A DNA stretch of 8,639 nt, taken from the NCBI GenBank assembly GCA_020200995.1, contig JAIVHQ010000055.1:2099-10737 (forward strand), written 5' to 3'. This DNA is from Flavobacteriales bacterium. GTDB taxonomy: Bacteria; Bacteroidota; Bacteroidia; Flavobacteriales_D; Cryomorphaceae. Within the stretch, counting starts at the first letter, position 1. Every line of letters starts with the position of its first letter. This document shows positions 1-7,342 of the stretch, one piece after another. The notes under the pieces are model-generated. The model saw nothing but the letters and a program-made list of their open reading frames with translations. It did not search any database and was not told where the DNA came from. The position numbers were made by a program, and so were the translations under genes.

Positions 1-17
1 GCCCTGCCCCGCGGCGG

Positions 18-56
18 ACATCCGCAATGACCCGCCGCGAATTCGTGCGCACCGCC
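18..56. repeat. Partial repeat-like segment at the left edge
   Basis: This segment aligns without gaps to 1451-1489. The first 15 bases match at 13 positions (acatcc-caatg-cc), the next 11 bases are variable (2 matches), and the last 13 bases match at 12 (cg-gcgcaccgcc). At 1451-1489 the matching sequence lies about 37 bases beyond the palindrome that ends repeat copy A. The left edge may therefore be the end of another repeat unit outside the window. The match is short and partly degenerate, so this is tentative. The same bases also spell a short Tat-signal-like peptide, discussed under rejected items. Confidence 0.3.
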
Positions 57-103
57 GGATGTGTCGTCTTTGGTATATGAAGTGCGTTTTGAAAGAATGC
101 GGC

Positions 104-162
104 GAATGAGGAAAGAGATGCCATCCACCAAAAAAATCAATACCTTGAAAGGCGAAAAATAA
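104..162 (+). pseudogene. 3' remnant of the fibre-like gene (upstream cassette copy)
   Basis: From 134 through the start of the next gene, this stretch matches the end of the fibre-like gene (3118 onward) with one mismatch. It includes the codons for the terminal TLKGEK and the TAA stop at 160-162. Further upstream the match weakens to a shared gaatgagga (104-112 against 3089-3097), and the spacing to the shared end differs by one base, so the older reading frame is not kept. I read it as the decayed 3' end of a second fibre-like gene whose body is gone. The offset to the downstream copy is exactly 2984 bases, the same as for the lipoprotein genes. It is unlikely to make a functional protein. 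The stretch from the window start to 103 shows no gene. Confidence 0.55.
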
Positions 163-1043
163 CCTGTTTGTTATGAAGACTTTGAAAAACTATTTTTTGA
201 TCGCCTTGCTCGGTGCAGCGGTGATGGCGGGGTGTAGGGGTGATGATGATGCGCAAGAGTGCCCGACTCCATGTGATGATCCGAGCAACCCGGAATGTCC
301 CAACTACGACCCGTGTTGGGACACCCAAGAACCCACCGCCAAAATCCAAATGCGAGAAACATATTTCAGAAATGGCGTAGGGCCTGTTTGGACACCCTTT
401 GATTCGGTGTTCTATAATAATGTGGAGTTCAGCACGCCTCATGTGGGCCCGGAGTTTGAGCACACCTGGTATCTTGGTTCGGAAGTGATCTATGATGCCG
501 TTTTTAGCCGTGAGCACCCCATACCACGACCCCAATTCATCACAGTAAGCCATGTGCTCACTTATCCTGTCGATAGCACTTGCTACCCGGGCAGTACGGG
601 GAGGGACAGCACTAGTGCGACGTATTACATTATTGAGACGTTCAATGAATTTTTGACTTACGGCAAGTTTCGAGGAGCTTTTGAAAATCAAACGGATTCT
701 TTTGATTTTGAATTTAAACTAGTGTATCCTGACAATAGTCCTGTTCTGATTGATGAAAACTCTACTGCAAATCCACTTTTTGTTGGAATCAACTTTCACG
801 ATGAAGGAGATTCGACCTATGTATTTCTAAATGGCAGAAACCTCGTTGGTGATTTCCCTGGCAACGGAAATGATTCACCTAAAGGAACCATGGAGATAAA
901 TCCTGCTGATCGTAAAACAACCCTGTTACAATATGAATACCACAACGAGGACCATGTGGTGCACGCTCGTACTTTAGAGTAACAGCCAAAACTGTAAAGA
1001 CATGAAAAAGAATTTATTTCTGCTGCTGATCGCAGCGGGGCAA
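134..1043 (+). repeat. Upstream cassette copy, duplicate of 3118-4026
   Basis: The tail of the fibre-like gene, the whole lipoprotein gene and the first codons of the large exported protein are present here and again at 3118-4026. The offset is a constant 2984 bases through the lipoprotein stop codons, with no net indel in the 810-base lipoprotein gene. The offset becomes 2983 after a one-base difference in the following spacer. Identity is uneven: high from 134 to about 636, lower in the last third of the lipoprotein gene, high again at the next gene start (MKKNL-LLLIAA). The right boundary is where the sequence switches to the intergenic repeat. The arrangement indicates duplication of the cassette followed by loss of the flanking genes from this copy. 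Confidence 0.8.
173..982 (+). CDS. Cysteine-rich surface lipoprotein, copy 1 (function unknown)
   Basis: This encodes a 269-residue exported lipoprotein. The N-terminus has Lys residues, a hydrophobic stretch (residues 8-17) and a lipobox VMAGC with the acylated Cys at 21. The following R-G-D-D-D resembles the acidic lipoprotein export signal that sends Bacteroidota lipoproteins to the outer surface, so a surface location is likely. Cysteines at 30, 34, 42 and 48 form a compact Cys/Pro-rich segment after the anchor, and another Cys is at 137. The rest looks beta-rich (EHTWYLGSEVIYD, ITVSHVLTYP), which would suit a PKD/Ig-like sandwich, but I recognise no family and assign no function. The start is set by the signal peptide, and the same start is conserved in copy 2. 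It shares 94% of residues 1-154 with copy 2 but only about 70% of residues 155-269. No promoter was found directly upstream; it may be transcribed from outside the window. Confidence 0.85.
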   Translation: MKTLKNYFLIALLGAAVMAGCRGDDDAQECPTPCDDPSNPECPNYDPCWDTQEPTAKIQMRETYFRNGVGPVWTPFDSVFYNNVEFSTPHVGPEFEHTWYLGSEVIYDAVFSREHPIPRPQFITVSHVLTYPVDSTCYPGSTGRDSTSATYYIIETFNEFLTYGKFRGAFENQTDSFDFEFKLVYPDNSPVLIDENSTANPLFVGINFHDEGDSTYVFLNGRNLVGDFPGNGNDSPKGTMEINPADRKTTLLQYEYHNEDHVVHARTLE

Positions 1044-1229
1044 GCACAAACCATTATTCCACAATTCGAAACATTCGAAAGCGCAGAACCGGCCATGCTT
1101 TTTTTGACGCGATATAAGTGCATGGTTCATTCAGGAAATTATTTTCTTGAAGATAACTACAATCGAGTCGTCAAAAAAACCCTGTCCGACTTCGGCGGGA
1201 GCCCTATCACTGTAGCTTCCACGGGCTAA
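1002..1229 (+). pseudogene. Truncated 5' end of the large exported protein gene, fused to a repeat
   Basis: The first codons (MKKNLFLLLIAAGQAQ) match the start of the large exported protein at 3985 (MKKNLLLLLIAAAQ), and the spacing after the lipoprotein gene is almost the same (19 against 18 bases). Similarity stops within the signal peptide, near 1037-1043. The frame then runs through the intergenic repeat and stops at 1227-1229. About 885 codons of the original gene are missing. The 75-residue product would be a signal peptide with a repeat-derived tail. I consider it a deletion remnant, although a short secreted peptide could still be made because the frame is open and still follows the intact lipoprotein gene. 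Confidence 0.7.
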
Positions 1230-1413
1230 TAGTGCGATGCCATGCCGTTGTGGGGATCGGGGTTGATTGGTTGGTTTTTCGAGCGATGTGTCTGTCACAG
1301 ACTTTAGGCCCATAGCGCAAGCACTCCTCTCCTAACACCCACCCGAGCGCTAAAGGCGCGACATCACTCAGCCCGGGGTCGGACATTGAGCGCAGCCGAA
1401 ATGCAACCCCGGG
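1044..1413. repeat. Intergenic repeat, copy A
   Basis: This matches 6975-7328. The first roughly 117 bases are about 95% identical and contain the near-tandem attcgaaac/attcgaaag. The two copies then differ by small indels, including about 17 bases around 1184-1200 that copy B lacks. They resemble each other again at acgggctaatagtg, at -cccatag-gc-agc and in the final 42-base palindrome. No transposase gene and no clear target duplication are visible. Copy A begins exactly where the truncated exported-protein gene loses similarity to its full version. From memory, GC-rich palindromes following an agcgct-aaa-g-cgacatcac stretch are frequent between genes in Bacteroidota, but this window alone cannot prove that the unit is dispersed in the genome. 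Confidence 0.75.
1372..1413. repeat. 42-base GC-rich inverted repeat, copy A
   Basis: CCCGGGGT at 1372-1379 pairs with ACCCCGGG at 1406-1413. An inner TCGG/CCGA pair (1379-1382 with 1396-1399) could extend the structure past a bulge. The loop contains attgagcgcag. The element is 41/42 identical to 7287-7328. No T-run follows on either strand, so it does not look like a classical intrinsic terminator. A REP-like or RNA-structural element is more likely. Confidence 0.7.
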
Positions 1414-1795
<382 letters not shown>

Positions 1796-1917
1796 TTAGC
1801 CCTTTAAAAGCGGAAGTTCTAAAAAAGTGTGAAACCAACACTGTGGGCCTGATGACAAGGTTATGCATCATATTTAGGAATCCAATAATATAGGTTTTTA
1901 ATCCATTGCATGTAGGC

Positions 1918-1947
1918 ATTGATTTCAAAATGAAGTATGTACGTTTA
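1918..1947 (+). promoter_or_regulatory. Candidate promoter P2 of the fibre-lipoprotein-exported protein operon
   Basis: ATTG (1918-1921), an 18-base gap, then TACGTTTA (1940-1947) matches the Bacteroidota -7 box TAnnTTTG in all but the last base. It has the same spacing as candidate P1. It would start transcription about 50 bases before the ATG at 2007, a usual leader length. No Shine-Dalgarno site precedes that ATG, which is normal for this phylum. The evidence is a motif match only. Confidence 0.4.
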
Positions 1948-2006
1948 CCCCGAATACATCGACTATTAATTCACAATAAACAATTGTAAACCAAACAACC
2001 ATCGAG

Positions 2007-3146
2007 ATGAAAAAAACTTACTTTTTTAGCCTCACAATAGCCGCTTCAATGTGGTCCTTTACGGCGCAAGCACAGATTTACTCCCCTTCCGGTGATGTAG
2101 ACTTTAGTCAGGTTAACAACAATAGCGTCGGAATCGGAACAGATATCCCCGAGAGCAAACTTCACATTTTGGGTTCTGAGGACGAACTTTTGTTGATAGA
2201 AGCAGAGGCGCGAGCCATTGTCAATGGCTGGCAGAGTCCAAAAAATTCATTGCGGGTGGTAGGGATGTCAGAAACCCAGCAGCAGGGCGGGCCTCCCAAT
2301 TTTGAAACAGTGTTTAACATCGATGAATCGGGCTCGACCATGATCGGGGAATTCGATTTCAACGTTGCCGACTTCAACAAACTCTTGGTGAAGAGAGCCA
2401 TGGGGGTGTACGCTTCTCAAAATGCGTGGACCCGCCTGCGCTTTGACGGCAGCGGTCTGAATCCGGGCAACCCGATGCTCACGTGGCGGGCCCCCGGCAA
2501 TAATTATTTTCGTTTGAGAAATGACGAAACCGGCAGTGTGGCCCTGACCATGAGCAAGAGTGGCGAGGTGGGCGCAGGTACGGAGGCTTTTACGGGCGAT
2601 CACTCTCTTTACGTGGCAGGCACCGCGGTGTCAGACATGCTTTACATCCAGGAACCCTCAGAATGGGGGCAGGACAATAATTTCATCGAAATCAAACACA
2701 GCTTCGGCCCCGAGATCAGGTGGAAATCTTCGAGCGGTGAGAATTTTCGGTTTTTCAGCAATGGAAACAATGTCATGCACCTTTCGCCCGAAGGCAAGGT
2801 GGGCATTGGTACGGATAATTTTGTCAACGACTATTCCCTCTATGTGGCGGGTAGCATGGTCGCGGAAGAGGCTTTTATCCTAATCGAAGACGACTGGGGC
2901 GACTTCGTATTTGAAGAAGACTATCCCCTGATGCCGCTGAAGGAACTGGACACTTACCTGAAGCAAAACAAGCACCTGCCCGACTTTCCGAGTGCGGCGG
3001 AGGTAAAGGAAAACGGCCTGGCCCTTGGCGAAACCGAGCGCCTCCTTACCATCAAGGTCGAAGAGCTCACACTCTACCTACTCCGCATGAATGAGGAGAT
3101 GGAAGCCCTCCGCGAGGAAATCACTACCTTGAAAGGCGAAAAATAA
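2007..3146 (+). CDS. Secreted fibre-like protein with VGIGT repeats and coiled-coil C-terminus
   Basis: This encodes a 379-residue exported protein. Residues 1-22 form a Sec signal peptide ending in AQA. VGIGT at 41-45, followed by PESKLHILG, is typical of Bacteroidota tail-fibre-like surface proteins. An 18-residue unit occurs twice, at 188-205 (VGAGTE...SLYVAG) and 265-282 (VGIGTD...SLYVAG). The region from DWGDFVFEEDYPL (296-308) through KHLPDFPSAAEV (322-333) to a coiled coil (about 341-376) is the conserved C-terminal module of this family. The module is related in layout to the intramolecular chaperone ends of phage tail fibres and probably drives trimerisation. The usual SD-x-x-LK S74 self-cleavage motif is not seen. 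No T9SS sorting domain is present. It is the first gene of the cassette, with the lipoprotein start 10 bases after its stop. The ligand or role is unknown; a structural or adhesive surface role is inference. Confidence 0.85.
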   Translation: MKKTYFFSLTIAASMWSFTAQAQIYSPSGDVDFSQVNNNSVGIGTDIPESKLHILGSEDELLLIEAEARAIVNGWQSPKNSLRVVGMSETQQQGGPPNFETVFNIDESGSTMIGEFDFNVADFNKLLVKRAMGVYASQNAWTRLRFDGSGLNPGNPMLTWRAPGNNYFRLRNDETGSVALTMSKSGEVGAGTEAFTGDHSLYVAGTAVSDMLYIQEPSEWGQDNNFIEIKHSFGPEIRWKSSSGENFRFFSNGNNVMHLSPEGKVGIGTDNFVNDYSLYVAGSMVAEEAFILIEDDWGDFVFEEDYPLMPLKELDTYLKQNKHLPDFPSAAEVKENGLALGETERLLTIKVEELTLYLLRMNEEMEALREEITTLKGEK

Positions 3147-4026
3147 CCTGTTTGTTATGAAGACTTTGAAAAACTATTTTTTGATCGCCCTGCTCGGTGC
3201 TGCGGTGATAGCGGGGTGCCGGAGTGATGATGATGCGCAAGAGTGTCCTGCTCCGTGTGATGATCCGAGCAATCCGGAATGTCCCAACTACGACCCGTGT
3301 TGGGACGTCCAAGAGCCCACCGCTGAAATTCAAATGCGCGAAACATACTTCAGACAGGGGCAAGGTTTAGTTTGGACACCTTTTGATTCGGTGTTTTATA
3401 ATAATGTAGAGTTCAGCACGCCTTATGTGGGCCCGGAGTTTGAGCACACCTGGTATCTTGGTTCGGAAGTGATCTATGATGCCGTCTTTAGCCGTGAGCA
3501 CCCCATACCACGACCCCAATTCATCACAGTAAGCCATGTGCTCACTTATCCTGTCGATAGCACTTGCTACCCGGGCAGTACGGGTAGGGACAGCACTAGT
3601 GCGACGTATTACATTATTGAACATTGGAATGAATTTGCCATAAGAAGTAAGTTTAGAGGAGTTTTTGAAAGCCAAACAGATTCGTTTGATTTTGAATTTA
3701 AAAGAGTCTATCCGGATAATTCAAATGTTATGATTCCAACTGATGAATTCGCGAATCCGTTATTTGTTGGAATCAATTTTCACAACGAAGGAGATTCGTC
3801 TGAAGTATTGCTTGGTGGCAGAAACTTGGTTGGACATTTTACAGGGAATGGCAATAATTCTCCTTCCGGCACTATTCAAATAGACCCTGCTGACCGTAAG
3901 ACCACCTTGCTTGATTACCAATACAAGAACCAAAATCACGTGGTGCGAGCCCGTATTTTAGAGTAACAGCCAAAACATAAAACCATGAAAAAGAATTTGC
4001 TTCTGCTGCTCATTGCAGCGGCCCAA
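3118..4026 (+). repeat. Downstream cassette copy, duplicate of 134-1043
   Basis: This is the counterpart of 134-1043. Here the flanking genes are full length: the match begins within the last codons of the fibre-like gene, covers the lipoprotein gene and fades within the signal peptide of the large exported protein. It is the more complete arrangement and so the likely template for comparison. The sequence alone does not show which copy is older. Confidence 0.8.
3157..3966 (+). CDS. Cysteine-rich surface lipoprotein, copy 2 (function unknown)
   Basis: This encodes a 269-residue paralogue of the product of 173-982, with the same length and no net indel. The lipobox is VIAGC with Cys at 21, followed by R-S-D-D-D, and Cys 30, 34, 42, 48 and 137 are conserved. 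Residues 91-155 are identical to copy 1 and the DNA there differs at only two positions. Residues 156-269 carry about 35 substitutions, clustered at 156-163, around 186-196 and across the C-terminal strands. It sits between the fibre-like gene (10-base gap) and the large exported protein (18-base gap), which suggests co-transcription and perhaps a shared surface assembly. A role as anchor or partner for a neighbour is inference. I recognise no named family. Confidence 0.87.
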   Translation: MKTLKNYFLIALLGAAVIAGCRSDDDAQECPAPCDDPSNPECPNYDPCWDVQEPTAEIQMRETYFRQGQGLVWTPFDSVFYNNVEFSTPYVGPEFEHTWYLGSEVIYDAVFSREHPIPRPQFITVSHVLTYPVDSTCYPGSTGRDSTSATYYIIEHWNEFAIRSKFRGVFESQTDSFDFEFKRVYPDNSNVMIPTDEFANPLFVGINFHNEGDSSEVLLGGRNLVGHFTGNGNNSPSGTIQIDPADRKTTLLDYQYKNQNHVVRARILE

Positions 4027-6687
4027 GTGAGCTACACCCAAGCCCAATGTGAAAAGGATATATCCACCAATCCGGTTGATCCGATCAATGAAGAATTTTT
4101 ACCATTGAAAAACAATTGGTTTCCATCTTTGGACCCTGCGGTAGATTCCTACACCGTCAATTCATTTTTGAATACAGGAATGAACTGGTCACCTGGAACA
4201 TCAATCCAACTCGATCTGAATGCAGGGTGGACTCATCCCTTTGGCAATGCATCGACCTATACCATGCGAAACCCTTTTTCTAACGCCCATGAAGCAAATC
4301 ACCTTAACTCCGGAATAGGAATTCCATCTGACCAAAATCTTCGTGATTTCAGATGGGAGGACGGTTGGGAGTTGCTCTGGATGAACACGGGCAAGTATCC
4401 CAACGGAGACCCTTATTCAACTCCTCCCCCTGGCACCTATTTTGCTCACGGTAATCAACCTCCAAATGCCTACGACACCCCGATTCTCGATGCCAATGCA
4501 CCACCCAATGTTCCGTATTTTGTGTTGTATAACAGGTACCGTGGAACTCTACGCCTCTTTGCCAATGTATGGCAAGGGCAAGGAAGCAATACTGGCCCAC
4601 AGGAATGGTCGGTCACTATGAAGTATACTTTTGATTCTCAATCTGATGAAAAAATTACGGGCCTTTTTCGCCACGCGTCGCCCATTGATCGCGCGCTAGA
4701 CCAATTCACTGAATATACCCAGATGATAGGCCCTAGAACGCAGACCATTAACCAAAGTGATTGGATAGTTGCTGAGTTTCCGATGGCTTTCGATCCCTGC
4801 ATTTGCATGAGGGAACACGATGGAGTCAAAGACCCAGGTAAACTTGAGTTTGTTTTTGAGAGCATTGAGACCACTGATATAGACCTTTATTCACGAACAA
4901 TTGAGGTGCAGAGTGCTATCACAGCGAATAACCTAAATGAGGATTTTCTCAACTTGGCAAATATACATCCAGAACAATACCATCCAGGAACTGCAACTTA
5001 TGGTCGGATGAGCAATCTATTCGATAAGTATCAAATTCAATTAGAACGATATAACACTGACCTATATGATTATAATTCTGCAAGAAACCATGCAAAAGGG
5101 GAATTGCTTGACGTATTTAAATCCTTTATTTCTGCGGGGATTAATCTCTCTATCCCAGCAGGTAACATATTTGATAGCATTATTGACGAGGATGGTATTT
5201 TTGGTGGTGCTGACGACCCGAATAAGATTGTAAATAATCTAATCAAGGGCCTCGTCGGGGTCGGTGTGGACTATGCTGCTATGGAAATAACTGGCAAAAA
5301 ACCGGAAAAACCGGAAAAACCATCTGCGCCTACTGCCTCATTCTCTGAAACGATGTACAAAGGTCAACTGACTCGCTCTTATCATCAAAAGACTTCGCCA
5401 CTGCTAGTTCCAGGCGGAATTACGGCAGAGCTCTCATCAAATGGTCAGTCCTTTGGCTACGGGGTTACACAACTGTATCCGAGCATTTTTCCCGCATACA
5501 ATAAAATTTTGGGTCAAGTTGCTTTACTTACAACACCTAATTTCGATATTGAATATAACAGAACATATTCAGAAATGGGCTCAGGAGCAGAAATCTATCC
5601 CGTTGCCGGTATTAATCTAAAGCTAAGATTCGACGAGCTAATCGATTTTGCAATTAACCGAAGCATTGATTTTGATATGAACAAAACTCAGACTTATTTT
5701 AACATCGAAATTGTGATGGAGAGAAATGGCATAGAAAATATTGGTATGCATGTCCTTACCGACACTATAAACAGCAATATGCATGTCTCCCACAGATTTC
5801 CGATTTCATCCTCTGATGATCTACATCTTGACGAAATTATACAAATAAATTCCAAGTGGATAGGAATGGAGCAAATGAATCAGATGGTGTTTTCGTATAA
5901 TGTTGCAGAAAAGATCGAGCTTACTAACCCCGGTGGCATCTACCCATACACTACCCTAGTTGACTATTTCGAAGATCCTGATAATGGTTATGTCGTGAAA
6001 AGTATAAAACTTAAGGCACTTCATGACTTTTACTTTCTTACAGTTGGATCTTACGGCGAACAGATCAATACCACACAGATTCATTCATATCTGCTTTATG
6101 ATCGCGATTCAGATGTGAATCACACCGGTATTCTGATGGACGGTTTAATGCCATCTCTTCCCGAAGGGAGTTTTGATAACTATACTCCTGGATTGCTGAC
6201 TCTGGGCAACGAAACCATCACCAATACCCACCCCCACGTGCACGAAGTGATAGGTAGTGATATTTACATCAATGCCCAGTCAGTTCAAATCACCGGCCCA
6301 CTTCAAATTGAGCCAGGATACACCTTAATTATTCAGGCCCTTGAGCAAATCCGTCAATCTCCGGGCGCTGAATTCAATCCAAACATTCACATGCGCATCA
6401 AAAAAGACTTTTACGACATCCCTGTTTTTGAATATGCGAACAATGATGCAGTTGGAGCTTTCTGCAACAATAGCAATTCCTACCAAGCCAATTTCCCTAC
6501 AGCCGCCCTTCAGGAAAGGATCAACCAACAAGTCGCTGAAGAAGCCATCCGAAAAAACGAGGCAACCACCAACAGCACTTCACTGCTCATCTACCCCAAC
6601 CCCGCCCGCTCGCGGAGCAAGCGAGCACCGCATGGACATCGGCGCCATTGCCCCGGGAATATATATCGTGCAGGCCACCTGTGGTGA
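3985..6687 (+). CDS. Large exported protein with a damaged T9SS sorting domain
   Basis: This encodes 900 residues in the open frame. Residues 1-21 form a signal peptide (ending TQAQ, then Cys 22). PYFVLYNRYRGTLRLFANVW at 177-196 resembles a motif of large secreted Bacteroidota proteins of unknown function. A hydrophobic stretch (about 380-435) is followed by a short Lys-Pro-Glu linker (GKKPEKPEKP). The IEPGYTLIIQALEQI segment resembles the stalk-like PGF-type segment that often precedes a sorting domain. LLIYPNPAR at 867-875 begins a T9SS type A C-terminal domain. The frame then shifts: the remaining 25 residues (to HLW) are out of register, and the true domain end is encoded in another frame (6632-6724). 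About 40 residues of the domain appear missing, so secretion through T9SS is probably impaired unless a frameshift or sequence error is involved. Codons between about 4850 and 6150 are markedly AT-rich. The catalytic or binding function is unknown. Confidence 0.85.
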   Translation: MKKNLLLLLIAAAQVSYTQAQCEKDISTNPVDPINEEFLPLKNNWFPSLDPAVDSYTVNSFLNTGMNWSPGTSIQLDLNAGWTHPFGNASTYTMRNPFSNAHEANHLNSGIGIPSDQNLRDFRWEDGWELLWMNTGKYPNGDPYSTPPPGTYFAHGNQPPNAYDTPILDANAPPNVPYFVLYNRYRGTLRLFANVWQGQGSNTGPQEWSVTMKYTFDSQSDEKITGLFRHASPIDRALDQFTEYTQMIGPRTQTINQSDWIVAEFPMAFDPCICMREHDGVKDPGKLEFVFESIETTDIDLYSRTIEVQSAITANNLNEDFLNLANIHPEQYHPGTATYGRMSNLFDKYQIQLERYNTDLYDYNSARNHAKGELLDVFKSFISAGINLSIPAGNIFDSIIDEDGIFGGADDPNKIVNNLIKGLVGVGVDYAAMEITGKKPEKPEKPSAPTASFSETMYKGQLTRSYHQKTSPLLVPGGITAELSSNGQSFGYGVTQLYPSIFPAYNKILGQVALLTTPNFDIEYNRTYSEMGSGAEIYPVAGINLKLRFDELIDFAINRSIDFDMNKTQTYFNIEIVMERNGIENIGMHVLTDTINSNMHVSHRFPISSSDDLHLDEIIQINSKWIGMEQMNQMVFSYNVAEKIELTNPGGIYPYTTLVDYFEDPDNGYVVKSIKLKALHDFYFLTVGSYGEQINTTQIHSYLLYDRDSDVNHTGILMDGLMPSLPEGSFDNYTPGLLTLGNETITNTHPHVHEVIGSDIYINAQSVQITGPLQIEPGYTLIIQALEQIRQSPGAEFNPNIHMRIKKDFYDIPVFEYANNDAVGAFCNNSNSYQANFPTAALQERINQQVAEEAIRKNEATTNSTSLLIYPNPARSRSKRAPHGHRRHCPGNIYRAGHLW
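6608..6626. repeat. Inverted repeat at the break in the sorting domain
   Basis: GCTCGC (6608-6613) and GCGAGC (6621-6626) form a perfect 6-base stem around a 7-base loop. It lies exactly where the T9SS domain loses its middle part and its frame. It may be the scar or cause of a deletion. A hairpin-induced sequencing or assembly error is also possible. Confidence 0.6.
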
Positions 6688-6724
6688 TGAAGTGCATGCG
6701 GAGAAGCTGGTGGTGGCGAGGTGA
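6632..6724 (+). pseudogene. Displaced C-terminal end of the T9SS sorting domain
   Basis: In the frame shifted relative to the preceding gene, the sequence reads MDIGAIAPGIYIVQ, then ATCGDEVHAEKLVVAR and a TGA stop at 6722-6724. This is the characteristic last third of a type A sorting domain (the L-apGiY-v core followed by a Lys-rich KLVV end). It has no start signal of its own and is best read as the original 3' end of the gene at 3985, cut off by a deletion that is not a multiple of three. If the frameshift were corrected, the gene would end at 6724. Confidence 0.75.
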
Positions 6725-6974
6725 GGTGTCTGTTTTTAGTTGCATTATCGGATGCGATGGAGGCCTCGCGCCCCTCTTGTATCCGCTTGCATCAAAGGCT
6801 GCCTGCAATTGGCATCCTACATGGACTGTTGGCCCTGCAGGAGCACCGCCGAAAGTGTCATCGTGCCACCTGCCGGTGTTCTCGGAATTTTGGTGCGTCG
6901 CTCCGCGACGGTTTCTTTTGCTACTTTGCCTTGATGCAAAGTACCTCAAAGATCAAGTGAAAGCTAAGGTGATT
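6725..6974. other. Gene-free stretch with hairpins, possibly part of a larger repeat
   Basis: No credible gene was found. TACTTTGC (6922-6929) pairs perfectly with GCAAAGTA (6936-6943), and its loop CTTGAT can instead pair with ATCAAG at 6952-6957, so two structures are mutually exclusive. Together with the neighbouring hairpin at 6896-6910, this layout resembles common structured intergenic sequence of Bacteroidota (from memory). The stretch has no counterpart beside repeat copy A, where the deletion joins directly to the repeat. Confidence 0.5.
6896..6918 (+). terminator. Possible intrinsic terminator after the cassette
   Basis: CGTCGC (6896-6901), loop TCC, GCGACG (6905-6910), followed by the T-rich gtttcttt. 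The stem is short (6 pairs) and lies about 170 bases after the last gene, so it is only a weak candidate for the end of the operon transcript. Confidence 0.3.
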
Positions 6975-7328
6975 TCTGCGCAAATCATTATTCCACAATT
7001 CGAAACATTCGAAAGCGCAGAACCGGCCATGCTTTTTTTGACGCGATATAAGTGCATGGTTCTTTCGGGAAATTATTTTCCTGAAGATAAACCCATGTGT
7101 TTCGTCAAAAAAACAGCCCTATCACTGAAGCTTCCACGGGCTAATAGTGGCAATCAGGTCGCCTTGTGAGGATGTGGGTTGGTTATTTATGCAAACGGAT
7201 CTTGAAAATGTTTTGGGCTTTGCGCCCATAGTGCGAGCCTTTCTACTTGACGCCCATCCAAGCGCTGAAAGCTCGACATCACTTAGCCCGGGGTCGGACA
7301 TTGAGCGCAGCCGAAATGCAGCCCCGGG
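6975..7328. repeat. Intergenic repeat, copy B
   Basis: This matches 1044-1413. It lies about 250 bases after the end of the large exported protein gene and ends at the palindrome 7287-7328, 14 bases before the stop of the converging peptidase gene. It lacks about 17 bases present in copy A and diverges in the middle (about 7155-7240). Comparison of A and B shows that the upstream cassette lost everything between codon 14 or so of the exported protein and the left end of this repeat. Confidence 0.75.
7287..7328. repeat. 42-base GC-rich inverted repeat, copy B
   Basis: CCCGGGGT (7287-7294) faces GCCCCGGG (7321-7328). The only difference from copy A (A to G at 7321) turns a T-A pair into a T-G wobble, so the stem can still form in plus-strand RNA. 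It lies 14 bases beyond the stop codon of the minus-strand peptidase gene and could define the 3' end of that transcript, but no T-run is present. Confidence 0.7.
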
Positions 7329-7342
7329 ATTAATCCGCTAAT

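Noticed and set aside
27..80. A 17-codon frame beginning MTRREFVRTAGC, like a twin-arginine signal peptide.
   Set aside because: It stops after 17 codons, no downstream frame continues a Tat-exported protein, and the same bases align with noncoding sequence at 1451-1489. It could be the stub of a lost gene, but the support is too thin to annotate it.
137..691. Long minus-strand open frames opposite both lipoprotein genes (here and at 3367-3675).
   Set aside because: They are shadows of the duplicated genes, with His-rich, low-credibility products and no start context.
1980..1987. ACAATTGT palindrome just before the fibre-like gene.
   Set aside because: An 8-base AT-rich palindrome is expected by chance, and no second operator copy was found.
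6587..6949. A minus-strand open frame of 120 codons over the end of the cassette.
   Set aside because: It is antisense to the real sorting-domain codons and to structured intergenic sequence, with no recognisable motif.
6648..7169. A plus-strand open frame of 173 codons overlapping the end of the exported protein gene and repeat copy B.
   Set aside because: It runs across the displaced sorting-domain codons in a different frame and then through hairpins and the intergenic repeat. Its composition does not look like that of a protein.
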